A stretch of DNA of 64,000 nucleotides from Neobacillus bataviensis LMG 21833 (GCF_000307875.1 NZ_AJLS01000114.1:124001-188000); one strand, 5' to 3'. Counted from the first letter of the stretch, positions 37,463 to 46,621 are shown. Numbers and translations: made by a program. Notes: a model not told the origin generated them from the letters alone.

Positions 37463-39121
37463 ATGACAAATTCGACAAGTATGGGTGGGAGTCAGTTGGT
37501 TCTTTTAGACTACATTATTAATCTCTCAATTTTTTCGCTATTGGTTAGCACTCCCTTAGTCATCCGTTCATTTATCAATCTTAAACCATTGAAGCAGGTG
37601 CATTTGGGGGTTGGATTATACGGTGGGATTGTTTCTGTGATCCTTGTAATGTTATCATTCCAGCAAGAAGGTTATTCCTATGACATCCGCTATGCACCGG
37701 TTATTTTGGTTTTTGCTTACTTTGGACCTGTCCCGGGAATTATTACCGGGATTTTTGCATTGACCTCAAGACTATTTTCAAGTGGTCATTGGACCCCGGC
37801 AATTATTGGCTGGACCACCATCATAATTGGTTTTTGCCTCATCCATTTGTATACAAAACATCTTACCGCAGTAAAAAAATGTATCATTTTATATGGGGCA
37901 TATCTAGTAATTTATATAATAAATGTACCCATCATTTTCAACGCATTTAGAGATAAACCTTTTTTCCATTTTCAATATCTATTATTTGTCATGTTAGGCG
38001 TCATCATCGGGGTTCTGCTTATTGAGTCATATGTGAAGCTGCATCGATTAAATAATCGATTGTCAGATATGTACAAACTGGTGGAATCAAGTGAATCAAA
38101 GTATCGCCTCATCGCAGAGAATACCTCAGATCTAATCATGCTGATGGATAAGGAACAATCGATTAGTTACCTATCCCCCTCACATGAGATTGCTATAGGC
38201 TTTCCAATTAATGATTTGGAAAGGTCTGGATTATTTACGCTTGTTCATCCTGACGATGTTACGATGTTTAGACATTCAATCATGAGGATGTTTGAACAAA
38301 AAGAGTCACAAACGATGGAATTTCGATTAAGGCACAAGGAAGGGCATTGGATTGAATTTGAGTCCCGCTGTATGCCTGTCCGGGGAGAAAATGAAGCAAT
38401 CGAGAACATTGTGCTTATTAGCCGCGATATCTCTGAACGGAAAAAGTCTGAAGAAATTCTTTTGCAATCCGAGAAGCTTTCGATTGTTGGGGAACTAGCA
38501 GCAGGAGTGGCGCATGAAATCCGCAATCCGCTAACAACGATAAAAGGCTTTGTCCAACTATATAAAGCGGAAAATAGTTCGATTGAATATAACGACCTGC
38601 TCTTAAGTGAATTAGAACGGATTGAAGCCATTACGAGCGAGCTTCTAACCTTAGGGAAACCTCAAGCGATTCAACTGGACCGGACAAATGTAAGGGAGCT
38701 AATTGAAAATACGCTCGAACTGCTATCTCCTCAGGCCATAATGAACAATATTCAATTTAACCTAAAATTTGAGGAAACTCCCTTTATTGTTACTGCTGAA
38801 AAGAATCAATTAAAGCAGGTCTTCCTAAATATATTAAAGAACGCCATTGAGGCGATGCCGAATGGTGGGGACGTGCATATTCATTTGAACAAAGGGCTGT
38901 TAGATGAGTGCGTGATCTCTATTCAAGATCAAGGCTGTGGGATCCCCGAGGAATTGCTCCCACGTCTAGGCGAGCCCTTTTACAGTTTAAAAGAAAAGGG
39001 AACAGGGCTTGGTATCATGATCTGCCATAAAATACTCAAACAGCATCATGGCAGTATCACCTATAAAAGCCAAATCCAACAAGGAACCATAGTCGAAATC
39101 AAACTACCACTGGCAAGTTGA
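37463..39121 (+). CDS. KinB-like multi-span PAS histidine kinase
   Basis: A 552-residue sensor kinase. Residues 1-195 contain about six hydrophobic segments of the 5TM-LytS-like sensor type. A PAS domain (about 210-325, ending VLISRDISERKKSEE) is followed by HisKA with ELAAGVAHEIRNPLTTIKGF and a HATPase domain (NILKNAIEAMPNGG, DQGCGI, GTGLGIMICHKIL). This is the domain order of Bacillus phosphorelay kinases such as KinB, which drive Spo0A activation. The kinase core is very similar to the gene at 2-1177. The ribosome site (GATAAGAG) is weak. A repeat-derived terminator follows. Confidence 0.9.
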   Translation: MTNSTSMGGSQLVLLDYIINLSIFSLLVSTPLVIRSFINLKPLKQVHLGVGLYGGIVSVILVMLSFQQEGYSYDIRYAPVILVFAYFGPVPGIITGIFALTSRLFSSGHWTPAIIGWTTIIIGFCLIHLYTKHLTAVKKCIILYGAYLVIYIINVPIIFNAFRDKPFFHFQYLLFVMLGVIIGVLLIESYVKLHRLNNRLSDMYKLVESSESKYRLIAENTSDLIMLMDKEQSISYLSPSHEIAIGFPINDLERSGLFTLVHPDDVTMFRHSIMRMFEQKESQTMEFRLRHKEGHWIEFESRCMPVRGENEAIENIVLISRDISERKKSEEILLQSEKLSIVGELAAGVAHEIRNPLTTIKGFVQLYKAENSSIEYNDLLLSELERIEAITSELLTLGKPQAIQLDRTNVRELIENTLELLSPQAIMNNIQFNLKFEETPFIVTAEKNQLKQVFLNILKNAIEAMPNGGDVHIHLNKGLLDECVISIQDQGCGIPEELLPRLGEPFYSLKEKGTGLGIMICHKILKQHHGSITYKSQIQQGTIVEIKLPLAS

Positions 39122-39132
39122 AAATAGTTGTA

Positions 39133-39190
39133 AGGGTGTCAGGCACCATCCGTGGACATTGTCCACGAATGGTGCCTGACACCTTTTTTA
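39133..39190 (+). repeat. Paired GGTGTCAGGCACC repeat acting as terminator
   Basis: Cores at 39135-39147 and 39171-39183 face each other; with an inner CGTGGAC/GTCCACG dyad they form a near-continuous 23-bp stem followed by TTTTTT, 12 bases after the kinase stop. Confidence 0.9.
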
Positions 39191-39231
39191 AGCTTGGTAT
39201 ATTTCTTAACATGATGACATATTTATTTAAT

Positions 39232-39313
39232 ATCAAACGTTTGATGGTAATGGGAAAAAGGTTAAGAAAAATTTAAATTCCGACTTGACTGATTGGATTA
39301 TGCGCATTAAAGA
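39232..39313 (+). promoter_or_regulatory. tcyP promoter region with perfect 14-bp palindrome
   Basis: ATCAAACGTTTGAT (39232-39245) is a perfect palindrome. Downstream, TTGACT (39285-39290) and TAAAGA (39308-39313) are 17 bases apart and could be the tcyP promoter. The palindrome would then be an upstream site for an unidentified factor. Confidence 0.5.
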
Positions 39314-39341
39314 TTCAGTATGTTAGCAAAGGAGGAATAGT

Positions 39342-40724
39342 GTGAATACTTTTCTTATTATCGTGAATGTTGTTGTATTACTATTACTAATTTTAGGTTT
39401 ATTCATGATGCAGAGAAAGCGTGTTTCATTTTCAAAACGTGTGTTCACGGCATTAGGTTTAGGTATTATTTTTGGTTTTATCATTCATTTAATCTACGGG
39501 ACAGCACATGAAGTCACTACAGGTTCAATCGATTGGTTTAACGTTGTGGGGTATGGTTACGTAAAACTTTTACAAATGGTCGTGATGCCGCTTGTATTCA
39601 TTTCGATTGTAGGGGCCTTTACTAAATTAAAGTTAACTAAGAATATCGGCAAAATCAGTTTCTTGGTTATTGGTATATTATTAGGAACAACCGCTATTTC
39701 TGCAGCTATTGGTATTGGTTCCGCATTGGGCTTCGGTCTTGATGGAATCCATCTCAATGAAGGTGACGCTGAAAAAGCACGAAATGCCCAGTTAGTGGAA
39801 CGAGTAGCAGGTGTTGAAAATATGACACTCCCACAGCAAATTGTCGAATTAATTCCAAGTAATCCGTTTCAAGATCTAACTGGCGCTCGTCCAACATCAA
39901 CGATTGCGGTTGTTATATTTGCAGCCTTTATCGGGATTGCCTACATTGGAGTGAGGCGGAAGGATCCGGAACATGCAGATTTATTTGCCAAAATTATTGA
40001 TACCTTTTACTCGATTATCATGAGGATTGTTACCTTGATTCTTCGCCTTACACCATATGGGATTTTGGCTATCATCACCAAGGTGACAGCAACGAGTGAT
40101 TATGCGGCAATTGCGAAATTAGGCAAGTTTGTTATTGCCTCTTATGTGGCGCTCATCCTAATGTTCATTGTGCATTTACTGCTTATTTCATTAGCAAAAC
40201 TAAGCCCTGTAAATTATGTGAAAAAAGCATTGCCAACGTTAACGTTCGCCTTTACTTCACGTACAAGTGCGGGGACACTGCCGATGACAATTAAAACGCA
40301 AACGAAGGATTTTGGGGTATCAGAAGGAATTGCGAACTTTGCGGGGTCATTCGGACTTTCTATCGGTCAAAATGGCTGTGCAGGTATTTATCCAGCGATG
40401 TTAGCAGTAATGGTCGCACCAGCTGCTGGCATTGACCCGACAAGCATATCCTTTATTCTCACTCTAATTCTGGTCGTAGCAATTAGTTCATTTGGAGTCG
40501 CCGGTGTTGGCGGCGGGGCAACCTTCGCAGCATTAATCGTATTATCGGTTATGAATCTCCCGGTAGCGATTGTTGGTTTATTAATCTCCGTTGAGCCGTT
40601 AATTGATATGGGACGTACAGCCCTAAACGTTAGCGGCGCCATGACAGCAGGCGTCCTAACAAGCAAAGCAACAGGAGAAATCGAAACAGAAATCTACCAA
40701 CAACCCAACATCGTAGAGGCCTAA
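39342..40724 (+). CDS. tcyP: L-cystine sodium symporter TcyP
   Basis: A 460-residue dicarboxylate/amino acid:cation symporter family protein, closely resembling B. subtilis TcyP (463 residues) from the N-terminal MQRKRVSFSKRVFTALGLGIIFG onward. Other family motifs are YVKLLQMVVMPLVFISI, FTSRTSAGTLPMTIKTQ and FGLSIGQNGCAGIYPA. It imports L-cystine. The start is GTG with AAAGGAGG upstream. No S-box or T-box leader was found in the 150 bases before it. Confidence 0.92.
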   Translation: MNTFLIIVNVVVLLLLILGLFMMQRKRVSFSKRVFTALGLGIIFGFIIHLIYGTAHEVTTGSIDWFNVVGYGYVKLLQMVVMPLVFISIVGAFTKLKLTKNIGKISFLVIGILLGTTAISAAIGIGSALGFGLDGIHLNEGDAEKARNAQLVERVAGVENMTLPQQIVELIPSNPFQDLTGARPTSTIAVVIFAAFIGIAYIGVRRKDPEHADLFAKIIDTFYSIIMRIVTLILRLTPYGILAIITKVTATSDYAAIAKLGKFVIASYVALILMFIVHLLLISLAKLSPVNYVKKALPTLTFAFTSRTSAGTLPMTIKTQTKDFGVSEGIANFAGSFGLSIGQNGCAGIYPAMLAVMVAPAAGIDPTSISFILTLILVVAISSFGVAGVGGGATFAALIVLSVMNLPVAIVGLLISVEPLIDMGRTALNVSGAMTAGVLTSKATGEIETEIYQQPNIVEA

Positions 40725-40732
40725 TCGTTCTA

Positions 40733-40777
40733 AAGGGTGACAGGCACCACGCCAGTGGTGCCTGTCACCCTTTTTAG
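40733..40777 (+). terminator. tcyP terminator from the GGTGACAGGCACC variant
   Basis: A perfect 18-bp stem (40733-40750 with 40755-40772) with loop GCCA is followed by a T run; the arms contain the T5-to-A variant of the dispersed 13-mer, as at 8602. Confidence 0.92.
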
Positions 40778-40787
40778 TTAAACCCTT

Positions 40788-41318
40788 TTACAACCATAAT
40801 AAGCAAAAGCAGACAATCCCAGTAATTGTACCAAGGATTCCTCCCGCTAGGACATCTGAAGGATAATGAAGCCCCAAATAAATTCTTGATATTCCCACAC
40901 AAAGTCCTAAAGGAATGAGCACAAAGGCCAGTTGTGGCAGGTATAAAACATAAGGGGTTACAACGGAAAAGATGGCCGTTGTATGCCCCGATGGGAAAGA
41001 ATGATCTTGTAATGGGTTAGCAGGAAACTTTGCTTTTTCTACCATCATATAAGGTCTTTTTCGTGGAAACAGCTGTTTGATGATATGGACAGGTATATGA
41101 CTAGCTGATAACGCGAGAGCGCTGGCGATTGCTGTCAATTTAGCATCACCTGATGATAAAAGCATAAGAAGAAACGTTACCGCAATGGTAATGTCAGCTC
41201 CTCCAAGATGTGTGAACGTACGGAAAAAAAGATTTAACAGTTTTTTATCAAAATGGCGGTTTACCTGTAGCAACACTCGACATTCGAAGCCATAAAATGC
41301 ATGAATCCATCTCATCAT
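40788..41318 (-). CDS. PAP2-family phosphatase
   Basis: A 176-residue integral membrane phosphatase with the three PAP2 motifs: KQLFPRKRP, the PSGH motif in DHSFPSGHTTAIFS, and SRIYLGLHYPSDVLAG. Related Bacillus proteins dephosphorylate undecaprenyl diphosphate or phosphatidylglycerol phosphate. It starts 24 bases after the UDP-glucose dehydrogenase gene on the same strand and is probably co-transcribed from the Pho-box-like promoter. Confidence 0.88.
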   Translation of the reverse strand: MMRWIHAFYGFECRVLLQVNRHFDKKLLNLFFRTFTHLGGADITIAVTFLLMLLSSGDAKLTAIASALALSASHIPVHIIKQLFPRKRPYMMVEKAKFPANPLQDHSFPSGHTTAIFSVVTPYVLYLPQLAFVLIPLGLCVGISRIYLGLHYPSDVLAGGILGTITGIVCFCLLWL

Positions 41319-41342
41319 GATCGCCGCCCCTTTAAAAATTTT

Positions 41343-42668
41343 TCATTCAAACATATTATTTGCATTCGGATGGCCGGGTCTTCCGACGGATAAATATGTT
41401 ATCGGATACTGACCAATCGATTGAAGTGAATAACAATTTCGCCCATCAATCACAATCGGGTTCTTCATTTTGGTGAGATATACCTCCAATGGCAGATGCT
41501 TGATTTGATCCCAGTCTGTGGCGATGATGGCAAGGTCAGTATCCTGAAGTGCCTGCCGAATATCTTCCGTGTACCCTATGGCGTTCCCTACAATCCTTCT
41601 GGTATTTGGGATAGCAATAGGATCATAGGCAGTAACATCGGCACCTTCCTCAAGTAATTCTTTTACAATCGTTAAAGCGGCTGACTCACGGACGTCATCT
41701 GTATCGGCTTTAAAGGCTAATCCGAGTAAGGCAATTTTTTTTCCATGTAACGAACCGACCGTTTCCTTAGCTTTCTTAACAGGCAATGATTGTTGACGTT
41801 TATTCACGTTAATGGCAGCTTCAAGCAATTCATAACGTTGCTTTAAATTCCCGCCAAATTGAACAAGTGCTTTTGTATCCTTAGGAAAACAAGAGCCGCC
41901 ATAGCCAATTCCTGCTTTGAGAAAATGATGGCCAATTCGTTTATCTTGACCGATTCCATAAGCGACTTCCTCTATGTTGGCGCCGACATGTTCGCAAATG
42001 TTGGCTACTTCGTTGATGAAACTAATTTTTGTTGCTAAAAAAGCATTGGCAGCATATTTAATCATTTCTGCATTTCTAATGTCTGTCTTCATAATCGGAA
42101 TGTTTAATTGCAGATAGAATTGTTCCATAAATGCTGCTGCTTCTGGATGTCTGGTGCCAATCACAATTCGGTCACCATGGAAAAAGTCAAGAATCGCTGC
42201 GCCCTCACGAAGGAATTCCGGATTGGCCACCACTTCGACTTGGAGGTTCGGAGGTTTTCTACTGTCAATAATTTGTTGAATGAGCTCGTTCGTACCGACT
42301 GGAACCGTGCTTTTTGTACATACAATCACATCCTGCTCAATGTAGTGGGCAATCGTATGGGCAACTACATGTATGTATTTTAGGTCTGCTGAACCGTCAC
42401 GTGTTTCAGGTGTACCGACTGCAATGAAAATGATGTCAGCATCTGAATAGGCCCTATGAGGATTCGTGGTAAAATGTAGTTGTTCGTTGCGCAGATTTTT
42501 TTCTAAAAGTGGCTCTAACCCTGGCTCATGAATGGGTGAACGGCCGCTTTGGAGCAAGTCAATTTTCTCTTTTTGAATATCAATGCATGTCACCTGATGA
42601 CCTATTTCCGCTAAACAAGCACTAGTGACCAATCCTACATATCCTGCTCCTGCAACAGTTACCTTCAT
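41343..42668 (-). CDS. tuaD: UDP-glucose 6-dehydrogenase
   Basis: A 441-residue enzyme that oxidises UDP-glucose to UDP-glucuronate, used for teichuronic acid or other glycans. The N-terminal NAD motif VAGAGYVGLVTSACLAEIGH, the middle domain TKSTVPVGTNE and the active-site GYGGSCFPKD with C260 are intact. B. subtilis has paralogues (TuaD, YwqF, YtcA), so the symbol is provisional. AGGGATTGG precedes the ATG. The promoter region holds 11-base-spaced TTTACA repeats like a PhoP box, as expected for TuaD. Confidence 0.9.
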   Translation of the reverse strand: MKVTVAGAGYVGLVTSACLAEIGHQVTCIDIQKEKIDLLQSGRSPIHEPGLEPLLEKNLRNEQLHFTTNPHRAYSDADIIFIAVGTPETRDGSADLKYIHVVAHTIAHYIEQDVIVCTKSTVPVGTNELIQQIIDSRKPPNLQVEVVANPEFLREGAAILDFFHGDRIVIGTRHPEAAAFMEQFYLQLNIPIMKTDIRNAEMIKYAANAFLATKISFINEVANICEHVGANIEEVAYGIGQDKRIGHHFLKAGIGYGGSCFPKDTKALVQFGGNLKQRYELLEAAINVNKRQQSLPVKKAKETVGSLHGKKIALLGLAFKADTDDVRESAALTIVKELLEEGADVTAYDPIAIPNTRRIVGNAIGYTEDIRQALQDTDLAIIATDWDQIKHLPLEVYLTKMKNPIVIDGRNCYSLQSIGQYPITYLSVGRPGHPNANNMFE

Positions 42669-42702
42669 CCAATCCCTCCAAAAAGTTTGTTTACTTTATT
42701 GT

Positions 42703-42762
42703 ATTATGAAAGGATGGACTTTTTCTTAACCTAGTGTAAAGAGAGTGTAAAGACTGTGTGTA
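42703..42762 (-). promoter_or_regulatory. Pho-box-like direct repeats upstream of tuaD
   Basis: On the minus strand TACACA, TTTACA, TTTACA and TTAAGA follow each other with exact 11-base period (42762-42757, 42751-42746, 42740-42735, 42729-42724). PhoP boxes are TT(A/T)A(C/T)A repeats with this period. CATAAT (42708-42703) could be the -10. Confidence 0.65.
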
Positions 42763-42928
42763 GTTATGGTAGAAACTTTAAATTGAGAATAATTCAATTC
42801 GGAGCAAATGTAAGGTGCGTTTTCTAATGGGGGAATCGCTAGGATTTTTCCCTTTTTATGTATGAATGAATAAATAGAATCAAGAATAATAAATGGACCT
42901 TCTAATGAAGAAGTGGAGGATGGATAGA

Positions 42929-43774
42929 ATGGAAAATTTTCATCGAAAGCCCAATATTTTTGTCGGCGAGGTAAATATTAAAGTAAAAAACCTAGACTAT
43001 TCAGTGACTTTTTACCAAAATATCATGGGTTTCCTGGTGTCGGAGAAGACGGATCGTAAAGCGATCTTAACCGCGGACGGAAAAAACCCGCTATTAACGC
43101 TTGAACAACCCGCTGATGTTATTCCGAAGGAAGGAAATACCTCTGGTCTGTACCATTTTGCGATTTTGCTGCCATCGCGCGCAGATTTATCTGTATTTTT
43201 ACGGCATTTGATTCAGACAGGATATCCATTAGGCGCAGCAGATCATTATGTAAGCGAGGCATTGTACCTGAATGATCCGGATGGAAATGGGATTGAAGTT
43301 TACCGAGACCGTCCTTCTTCTGATTGGACGTGGAAAAACAATTTAGTGGATATGGCAACTGAACAGCTGGACGCCCAAGGAATTCTGGCGGAAAGTAATG
43401 CGGAATGGAAGGGCCTTCCATCTGGAACCGTCATGGGGCATATTCATCTTCACGTAGGCGATCTCAAAAAGGCCGAAGAATTCTACACAAAAGGGCTAGG
43501 GTTTAACGTTGCTAGCTATTATCCGCAAGCGGCATTTCTGTCAACAGGAGGATATCATCATCACATTGCGATTAATACATGGCAGGGAGTGGGGGCACCT
43601 GCTTCACCGAAAAATAGCGTCGGCTTAAACTGGTACACACTTGTCTTTCCTGATGAAACTGCAAGAGAGACCGTGATCAAACAACTGCAGCAAGTAGGAG
43701 CCTCGGTAAAGAAAGAAACAGATTTTTATGTTACAAATGATCCGTCGGGAAATCAGATACGATTAGTGGTTTAA
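42929..43774 (+). CDS. catE: CatE-like VOC-family extradiol dioxygenase
   Basis: A 281-residue protein with two tandem vicinal-oxygen-chelate modules, similar to B. subtilis CatE (catechol 2,3-dioxygenase). Metal-ligand candidates are H in GHIHLHVGDLKKAEEF, H in GYHHHIAINTW, and the C-terminal glutamate region; the first module ends in DPDGNGIEVYRDRP. It would open the ring of catechol or a related diol, including quinone-stress products. ATG 42929 is chosen for the GTGGAGGA nine bases upstream; ATG 42893 lacks one. The 260 bases before it show only the tuaD promoter. Confidence 0.82.
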   Translation: MENFHRKPNIFVGEVNIKVKNLDYSVTFYQNIMGFLVSEKTDRKAILTADGKNPLLTLEQPADVIPKEGNTSGLYHFAILLPSRADLSVFLRHLIQTGYPLGAADHYVSEALYLNDPDGNGIEVYRDRPSSDWTWKNNLVDMATEQLDAQGILAESNAEWKGLPSGTVMGHIHLHVGDLKKAEEFYTKGLGFNVASYYPQAAFLSTGGYHHHIAINTWQGVGAPASPKNSVGLNWYTLVFPDETARETVIKQLQQVGASVKKETDFYVTNDPSGNQIRLVV

Positions 43775-43797
43775 TAGGCCGTTTTGACGTTAAAAAA

Positions 43798-43834
43798 TCC
43801 CCAGTCCCTTATGATTTTAGGGCTTGGGGACTTT
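43798..43834. terminator. Bidirectional terminator between catE and the small basic protein gene
   Basis: TCCCCAGTCCCT (43798-43809) pairs with AGGGCTTGGGGA (43819-43830), with A-rich and T-rich flanks, between convergent genes. Confidence 0.8.
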
Positions 43835-43878
43835 TCACTAGTAAATTAAACACTATGAAAGTAATTACTGATTGAACA

Positions 43879-44052
43879 CTACATTTCGGATGAATCACTT
43901 TTAGAAGTAGTGCCATTATCTGCTGGTTTCTTAACACCCTTACTAACATAAGGTTTGGCACTCTTAGCTTTATTAGCACCAGCTTGCCAGCGATTCCACC
44001 CCTTCTTGCCAGTTCCTCTACCTATTCCACTTTTCGCCTTAGCTTTACTCAT
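43879..44052 (-). CDS. Small basic protein, 57 residues (DUF3934-like)
   Basis: This small gene reads MSKAKAKSGIGRGTGKKGWN followed by RWQAGANKAKSAKPYVSKGV and a Ser/Asp-rich tail. It has GGAGTGG seven bases before the ATG. The Lys/Gly-rich pattern with GKKGWNRWQ recalls the short Bacillus family DUF3934, whose function is unknown; I recall this without being able to check it. It is alone, convergent with catE across a bidirectional terminator. High charge suggests nucleic acid or spore-core association, which is inference. Confidence 0.75.
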   Translation of the reverse strand: MSKAKAKSGIGRGTGKKGWNRWQAGANKAKSAKPYVSKGVKKPADNGTTSKSDSSEM

Positions 44053-44205
44053 AAAACCACTCCATTATGATTCCAAATTCTAATACAATTCGTGGGCTAG
44101 TTTACCATACATCATGGCCGGTCGTCACAAAAATATTTTCATTTGTGCACAGCCATATAAAAATCTAAACAACTTTATTTTCTTCGAAATGGTAAAAAAA
44201 ATTCT

Positions 44206-44218
44206 GGTGCCTGACACC
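44206..44218 (-). repeat. Solo GGTGTCAGGCACC repeat
   Basis: Exact 13-mer in minus orientation within the 300-base gap 44053-44352, which otherwise shows no gene I can support. Confidence 0.85.
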
Positions 44219-44352
44219 ATTATTACGTCCGATGACTTGTTTTTAAAGGTTTTATGGGGGAAGCACCGAATAAAGATTAGGGTGGGACGGAATCAACGAA
44301 CTTATACCACTATAAAATCAGATTCAAATTCTTATAAAGGTAGGGATGTTCA

Positions 44353-45108
44353 ATGTGTTTAATTTTATTTGCATATCAAGTCCATCATGAATATAAGCTT
44401 ATTGTGGCAGCAAATCGTGATGAATTTTATCAACGACCAACTGCTCCTGCACATTTTTGGGAGGATCATCCTGAAATTCTAGCGGGACGGGATTTGGAAA
44501 AAATGGGGACATGGATGGGAATCACGGCCTCCGGGCGCTTCGCCGCTTTGACCAATTATCGGAACCCGAGGGAATTAACGGATGGTAAGCGTTCACGTGG
44601 AGAGTTGGTCGCGGATGCCCTGAAACACAATGGGAATATTAAGGATTATATGAAACAGCTCGTAAGCCATCAGGACTTGTACCCAGGTTATAATTTATTG
44701 GCAGGCGACGGGAATGAACTATATTATTATTCGAATATTGGAAAGCAGCTTCAAAAACTTGAGCCAGGAATATATGGGGTCAGCAATCATTTATTAAATA
44801 GCGAATGGCCAAAGGTGCAAAAGGGGAAGGAAGGCCTTTACCAAACAATTCGTGCAGATAAGGAAGAACTAGTAGAACAACTTTTCATGCTCCTGCAAAA
44901 TGCCGACCCCGCGCCAGATAAGACCCTTCCTAAAACAGGAGTTTCATTAGAAATGGAAAGAATGCTTTCCCCTTTGTTTATCAAAAGTGAGAATTACGGG
45001 ACGAGGAGTTCAACGGTTTTCTTGATGTCTGAAAAAGAACTTCAATACGTGGAAAGAGTATACACAAAGGATACTGTCAAAGACCAGAAATTTACGATTA
45101 AATTATGA
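44353..45108 (+). CDS. NRDE-family protein (TANGO2-like)
   Basis: A 251-residue protein of the NRDE family, named for the N-terminal ANRDE motif present here at about residues 20-24 (MCLILFAYQVHHEYKLIVAANRDEF). Other family features are GRDLEKMGTWMGI and ALTNYRNP, and the Cys2 that could act as an N-terminal nucleophile. Eukaryotic TANGO2 is linked to haem or lipid handling; bacterial function is unknown. AGGTAGGG precedes the ATG. A terminator at 45151-45182 follows. Confidence 0.9.
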   Translation: MCLILFAYQVHHEYKLIVAANRDEFYQRPTAPAHFWEDHPEILAGRDLEKMGTWMGITASGRFAALTNYRNPRELTDGKRSRGELVADALKHNGNIKDYMKQLVSHQDLYPGYNLLAGDGNELYYYSNIGKQLQKLEPGIYGVSNHLLNSEWPKVQKGKEGLYQTIRADKEELVEQLFMLLQNADPAPDKTLPKTGVSLEMERMLSPLFIKSENYGTRSSTVFLMSEKELQYVERVYTKDTVKDQKFTIKL

Positions 45109-45150
45109 TTTTTTTTGAAAAAAACCGAAATATCTGCTCGTAAACTAATC

Positions 45151-45182
45151 AAACCTTTGTTTGAAAAGGAAAGGTTTTTTTA
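45151..45182 (+). terminator. Terminator after the NRDE gene
   Basis: AAACCTTT (45151-45158) pairs with AAAGGTTT (45170-45177), followed by a T run. Confidence 0.75.
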
Positions 45183-45248
45183 TTGCTTAAAAAGGGAACA
45201 AATTTTTTAAGTGATATATACTATAGGTGAGAAAGGAGCGTGATTCTT

Positions 45249-45824
45249 TTGAAAAAAGGATGGTTAGGAATTGGAATTGTGGTCGGTATCATTGTTATTT
45301 TCGGCCTCATGTTCATGTCCAGCTATAATGGCTTTGTCAATCTGGAAGAAAACGTGGATCAGTCACATGCTCAAATCGAAAATCAGCTGCAAAGAAGGCT
45401 CGATTTAATCCCAAACTTAGTGAATACCGTAAAAGGATATGCATCACATGAAAAAGAAGTAATCGCATCCATCTCAGATGCGCGTGCCCGACTTGCCGGT
45501 GCCAACACGCCACAGGAGGAAGCGACAGCGAACGCCGAATTATCTGGCGCTTTAAGCCGGTTACTCGTGGTTGTTGAAAATTACCCGAATTTGAAAGCTG
45601 ATCAGCAGTTTACCCAATTAATGGATGAACTTGCTGGGACGGAAAATCGAATCGCGGTAGCACGAAAGGATTATAATGATCAAGTAGCTGAATTTAATAA
45701 AAAGGTAAAAAGAATGCCGGGATCCATTATTGCGAGAATCGCCGGGTTTAATGAAAAAGAATATTTTAAAGCGGATCCTAAAGCTGGGGAAGCACCAAAG
45801 GTTGACTTTGGGGGCAATGGATAA
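45249..45824 (+). CDS. LemA-family membrane protein
   Basis: A 191-residue LemA family protein: one N-terminal transmembrane helix (about residues 6-24) followed by SSYNGFVNLEENVDQSHAQIENQLQRRLDLIPNLV, the family signature, and a long coiled-coil region. Function in bacteria is unclear, but lemA is commonly next to a TPM-domain gene, as here. TTG 45249 is chosen because AAAGGAG lies 11 bases upstream; GTG 45240 would leave no spacing. Its stop overlaps the next start. Confidence 0.92.
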   Translation: MKKGWLGIGIVVGIIVIFGLMFMSSYNGFVNLEENVDQSHAQIENQLQRRLDLIPNLVNTVKGYASHEKEVIASISDARARLAGANTPQEEATANAELSGALSRLLVVVENYPNLKADQQFTQLMDELAGTENRIAVARKDYNDQVAEFNKKVKRMPGSIIARIAGFNEKEYFKADPKAGEAPKVDFGGNG

Positions 45825-46588
45825 TGAAAGCAAAGAGGGTCTTCAGCTTTATTTTGGTGTTTTTCACTTTTTTTCTGGGTGCAGCAACTGCACTTGCTGA
45901 GGATGTCCACATTCCTACTCCTGTGGGAGATATTTATGTACAGGATTTTGCTGGTGTATTAACCGATACCGAGAGAGCGGAATTACGCAATTTAGGCAGA
46001 AGTATTGAAGATCAAACAACGGCACAGGTTGCTGTATTGACAGTCGAAACCATTGGTGACCGAACGATCGAGGAATTTGCTAACGAAGCGTTTCGGCAAT
46101 ACGGCATCGGTAACAAAAAGGAAAACAATGGTGTATTGCTTGTGTTAGCAATGAAAGAACGAGTAGCGAGAATTGAAGTGGGTTATGGGCTGGAGGGCAG
46201 GATTCCGGATGGGAAAGCTGGCCGGATTCTTGACGAATATGCCATTCCCTATTTGAAAAATAAACAGCCGAATGAAGCTGTTATAGAGACATATAAGGCT
46301 CTTGCGAAAGAAGTTTTTGCGGAATATGGTGTTGAAGGTGGAGCACAAACGGAGCCAAATCCAAGCCCCGCGGTATCAAAGGGCGAAGGGGCAGGCATTC
46401 CGATCCCGTCCTGGCTGATTATTCTAATCGTGGTGGTTGTCGTATTTCTCGACTTTAAGTTCTTTGGCGGCACTCTCACCTACTTGCTCCTTTCTATCAT
46501 CTCCCGCGGTGGGGGCAGAGGCGGAGGAGGCTCCCGCGGTGGCGGTGGCGGATCATCCGGTGGAGGTGGAGCCAGCCGCGGCTGGTAA
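45824..46588 (+). CDS. TPM-domain protein, YgcG type, with Gly-rich tail
   Basis: A 254-residue protein. A signal peptide (about residues 1-26, ending ATALAED) precedes a TPM domain (about 35-160, PTPVGDIYVQDFAGVLTDTERAEL and VARIEVGYGLEGRIPDGKAGRIL). A transmembrane helix at about 192-215 is followed by a C-terminal tail of Gly, Arg and Ser with GGGRGGGGSRGGGGGSSGGG. The first base of its ATG is the last base of the lemA stop, so the two are translationally coupled. The pair probably forms a membrane-associated complex; the role is unknown. Confidence 0.9.
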   Translation: MKAKRVFSFILVFFTFFLGAATALAEDVHIPTPVGDIYVQDFAGVLTDTERAELRNLGRSIEDQTTAQVAVLTVETIGDRTIEEFANEAFRQYGIGNKKENNGVLLVLAMKERVARIEVGYGLEGRIPDGKAGRILDEYAIPYLKNKQPNEAVIETYKALAKEVFAEYGVEGGAQTEPNPSPAVSKGEGAGIPIPSWLIILIVVVVVFLDFKFFGGTLTYLLLSIISRGGGRGGGGSRGGGGGSSGGGGASRGW

Positions 46589-46621
46589 ACGTAAAAAAAG
46601 TCTCTGACCACTGATAACGGC

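Noticed and set aside
39191..39341. S-box or T-box leader for the cystine symporter
   Set aside because: The gap is only about 150 bases and contains no T-box or SAM-aptamer motifs; only a palindrome and a sigmaA-like promoter were seen.
44114..44362. Open frame of 82 codons upstream of the NRDE gene
   Set aside because: It contains the dispersed 13-mer repeat, overlaps the NRDE start, has no ribosome site and reads like non-coding sequence.
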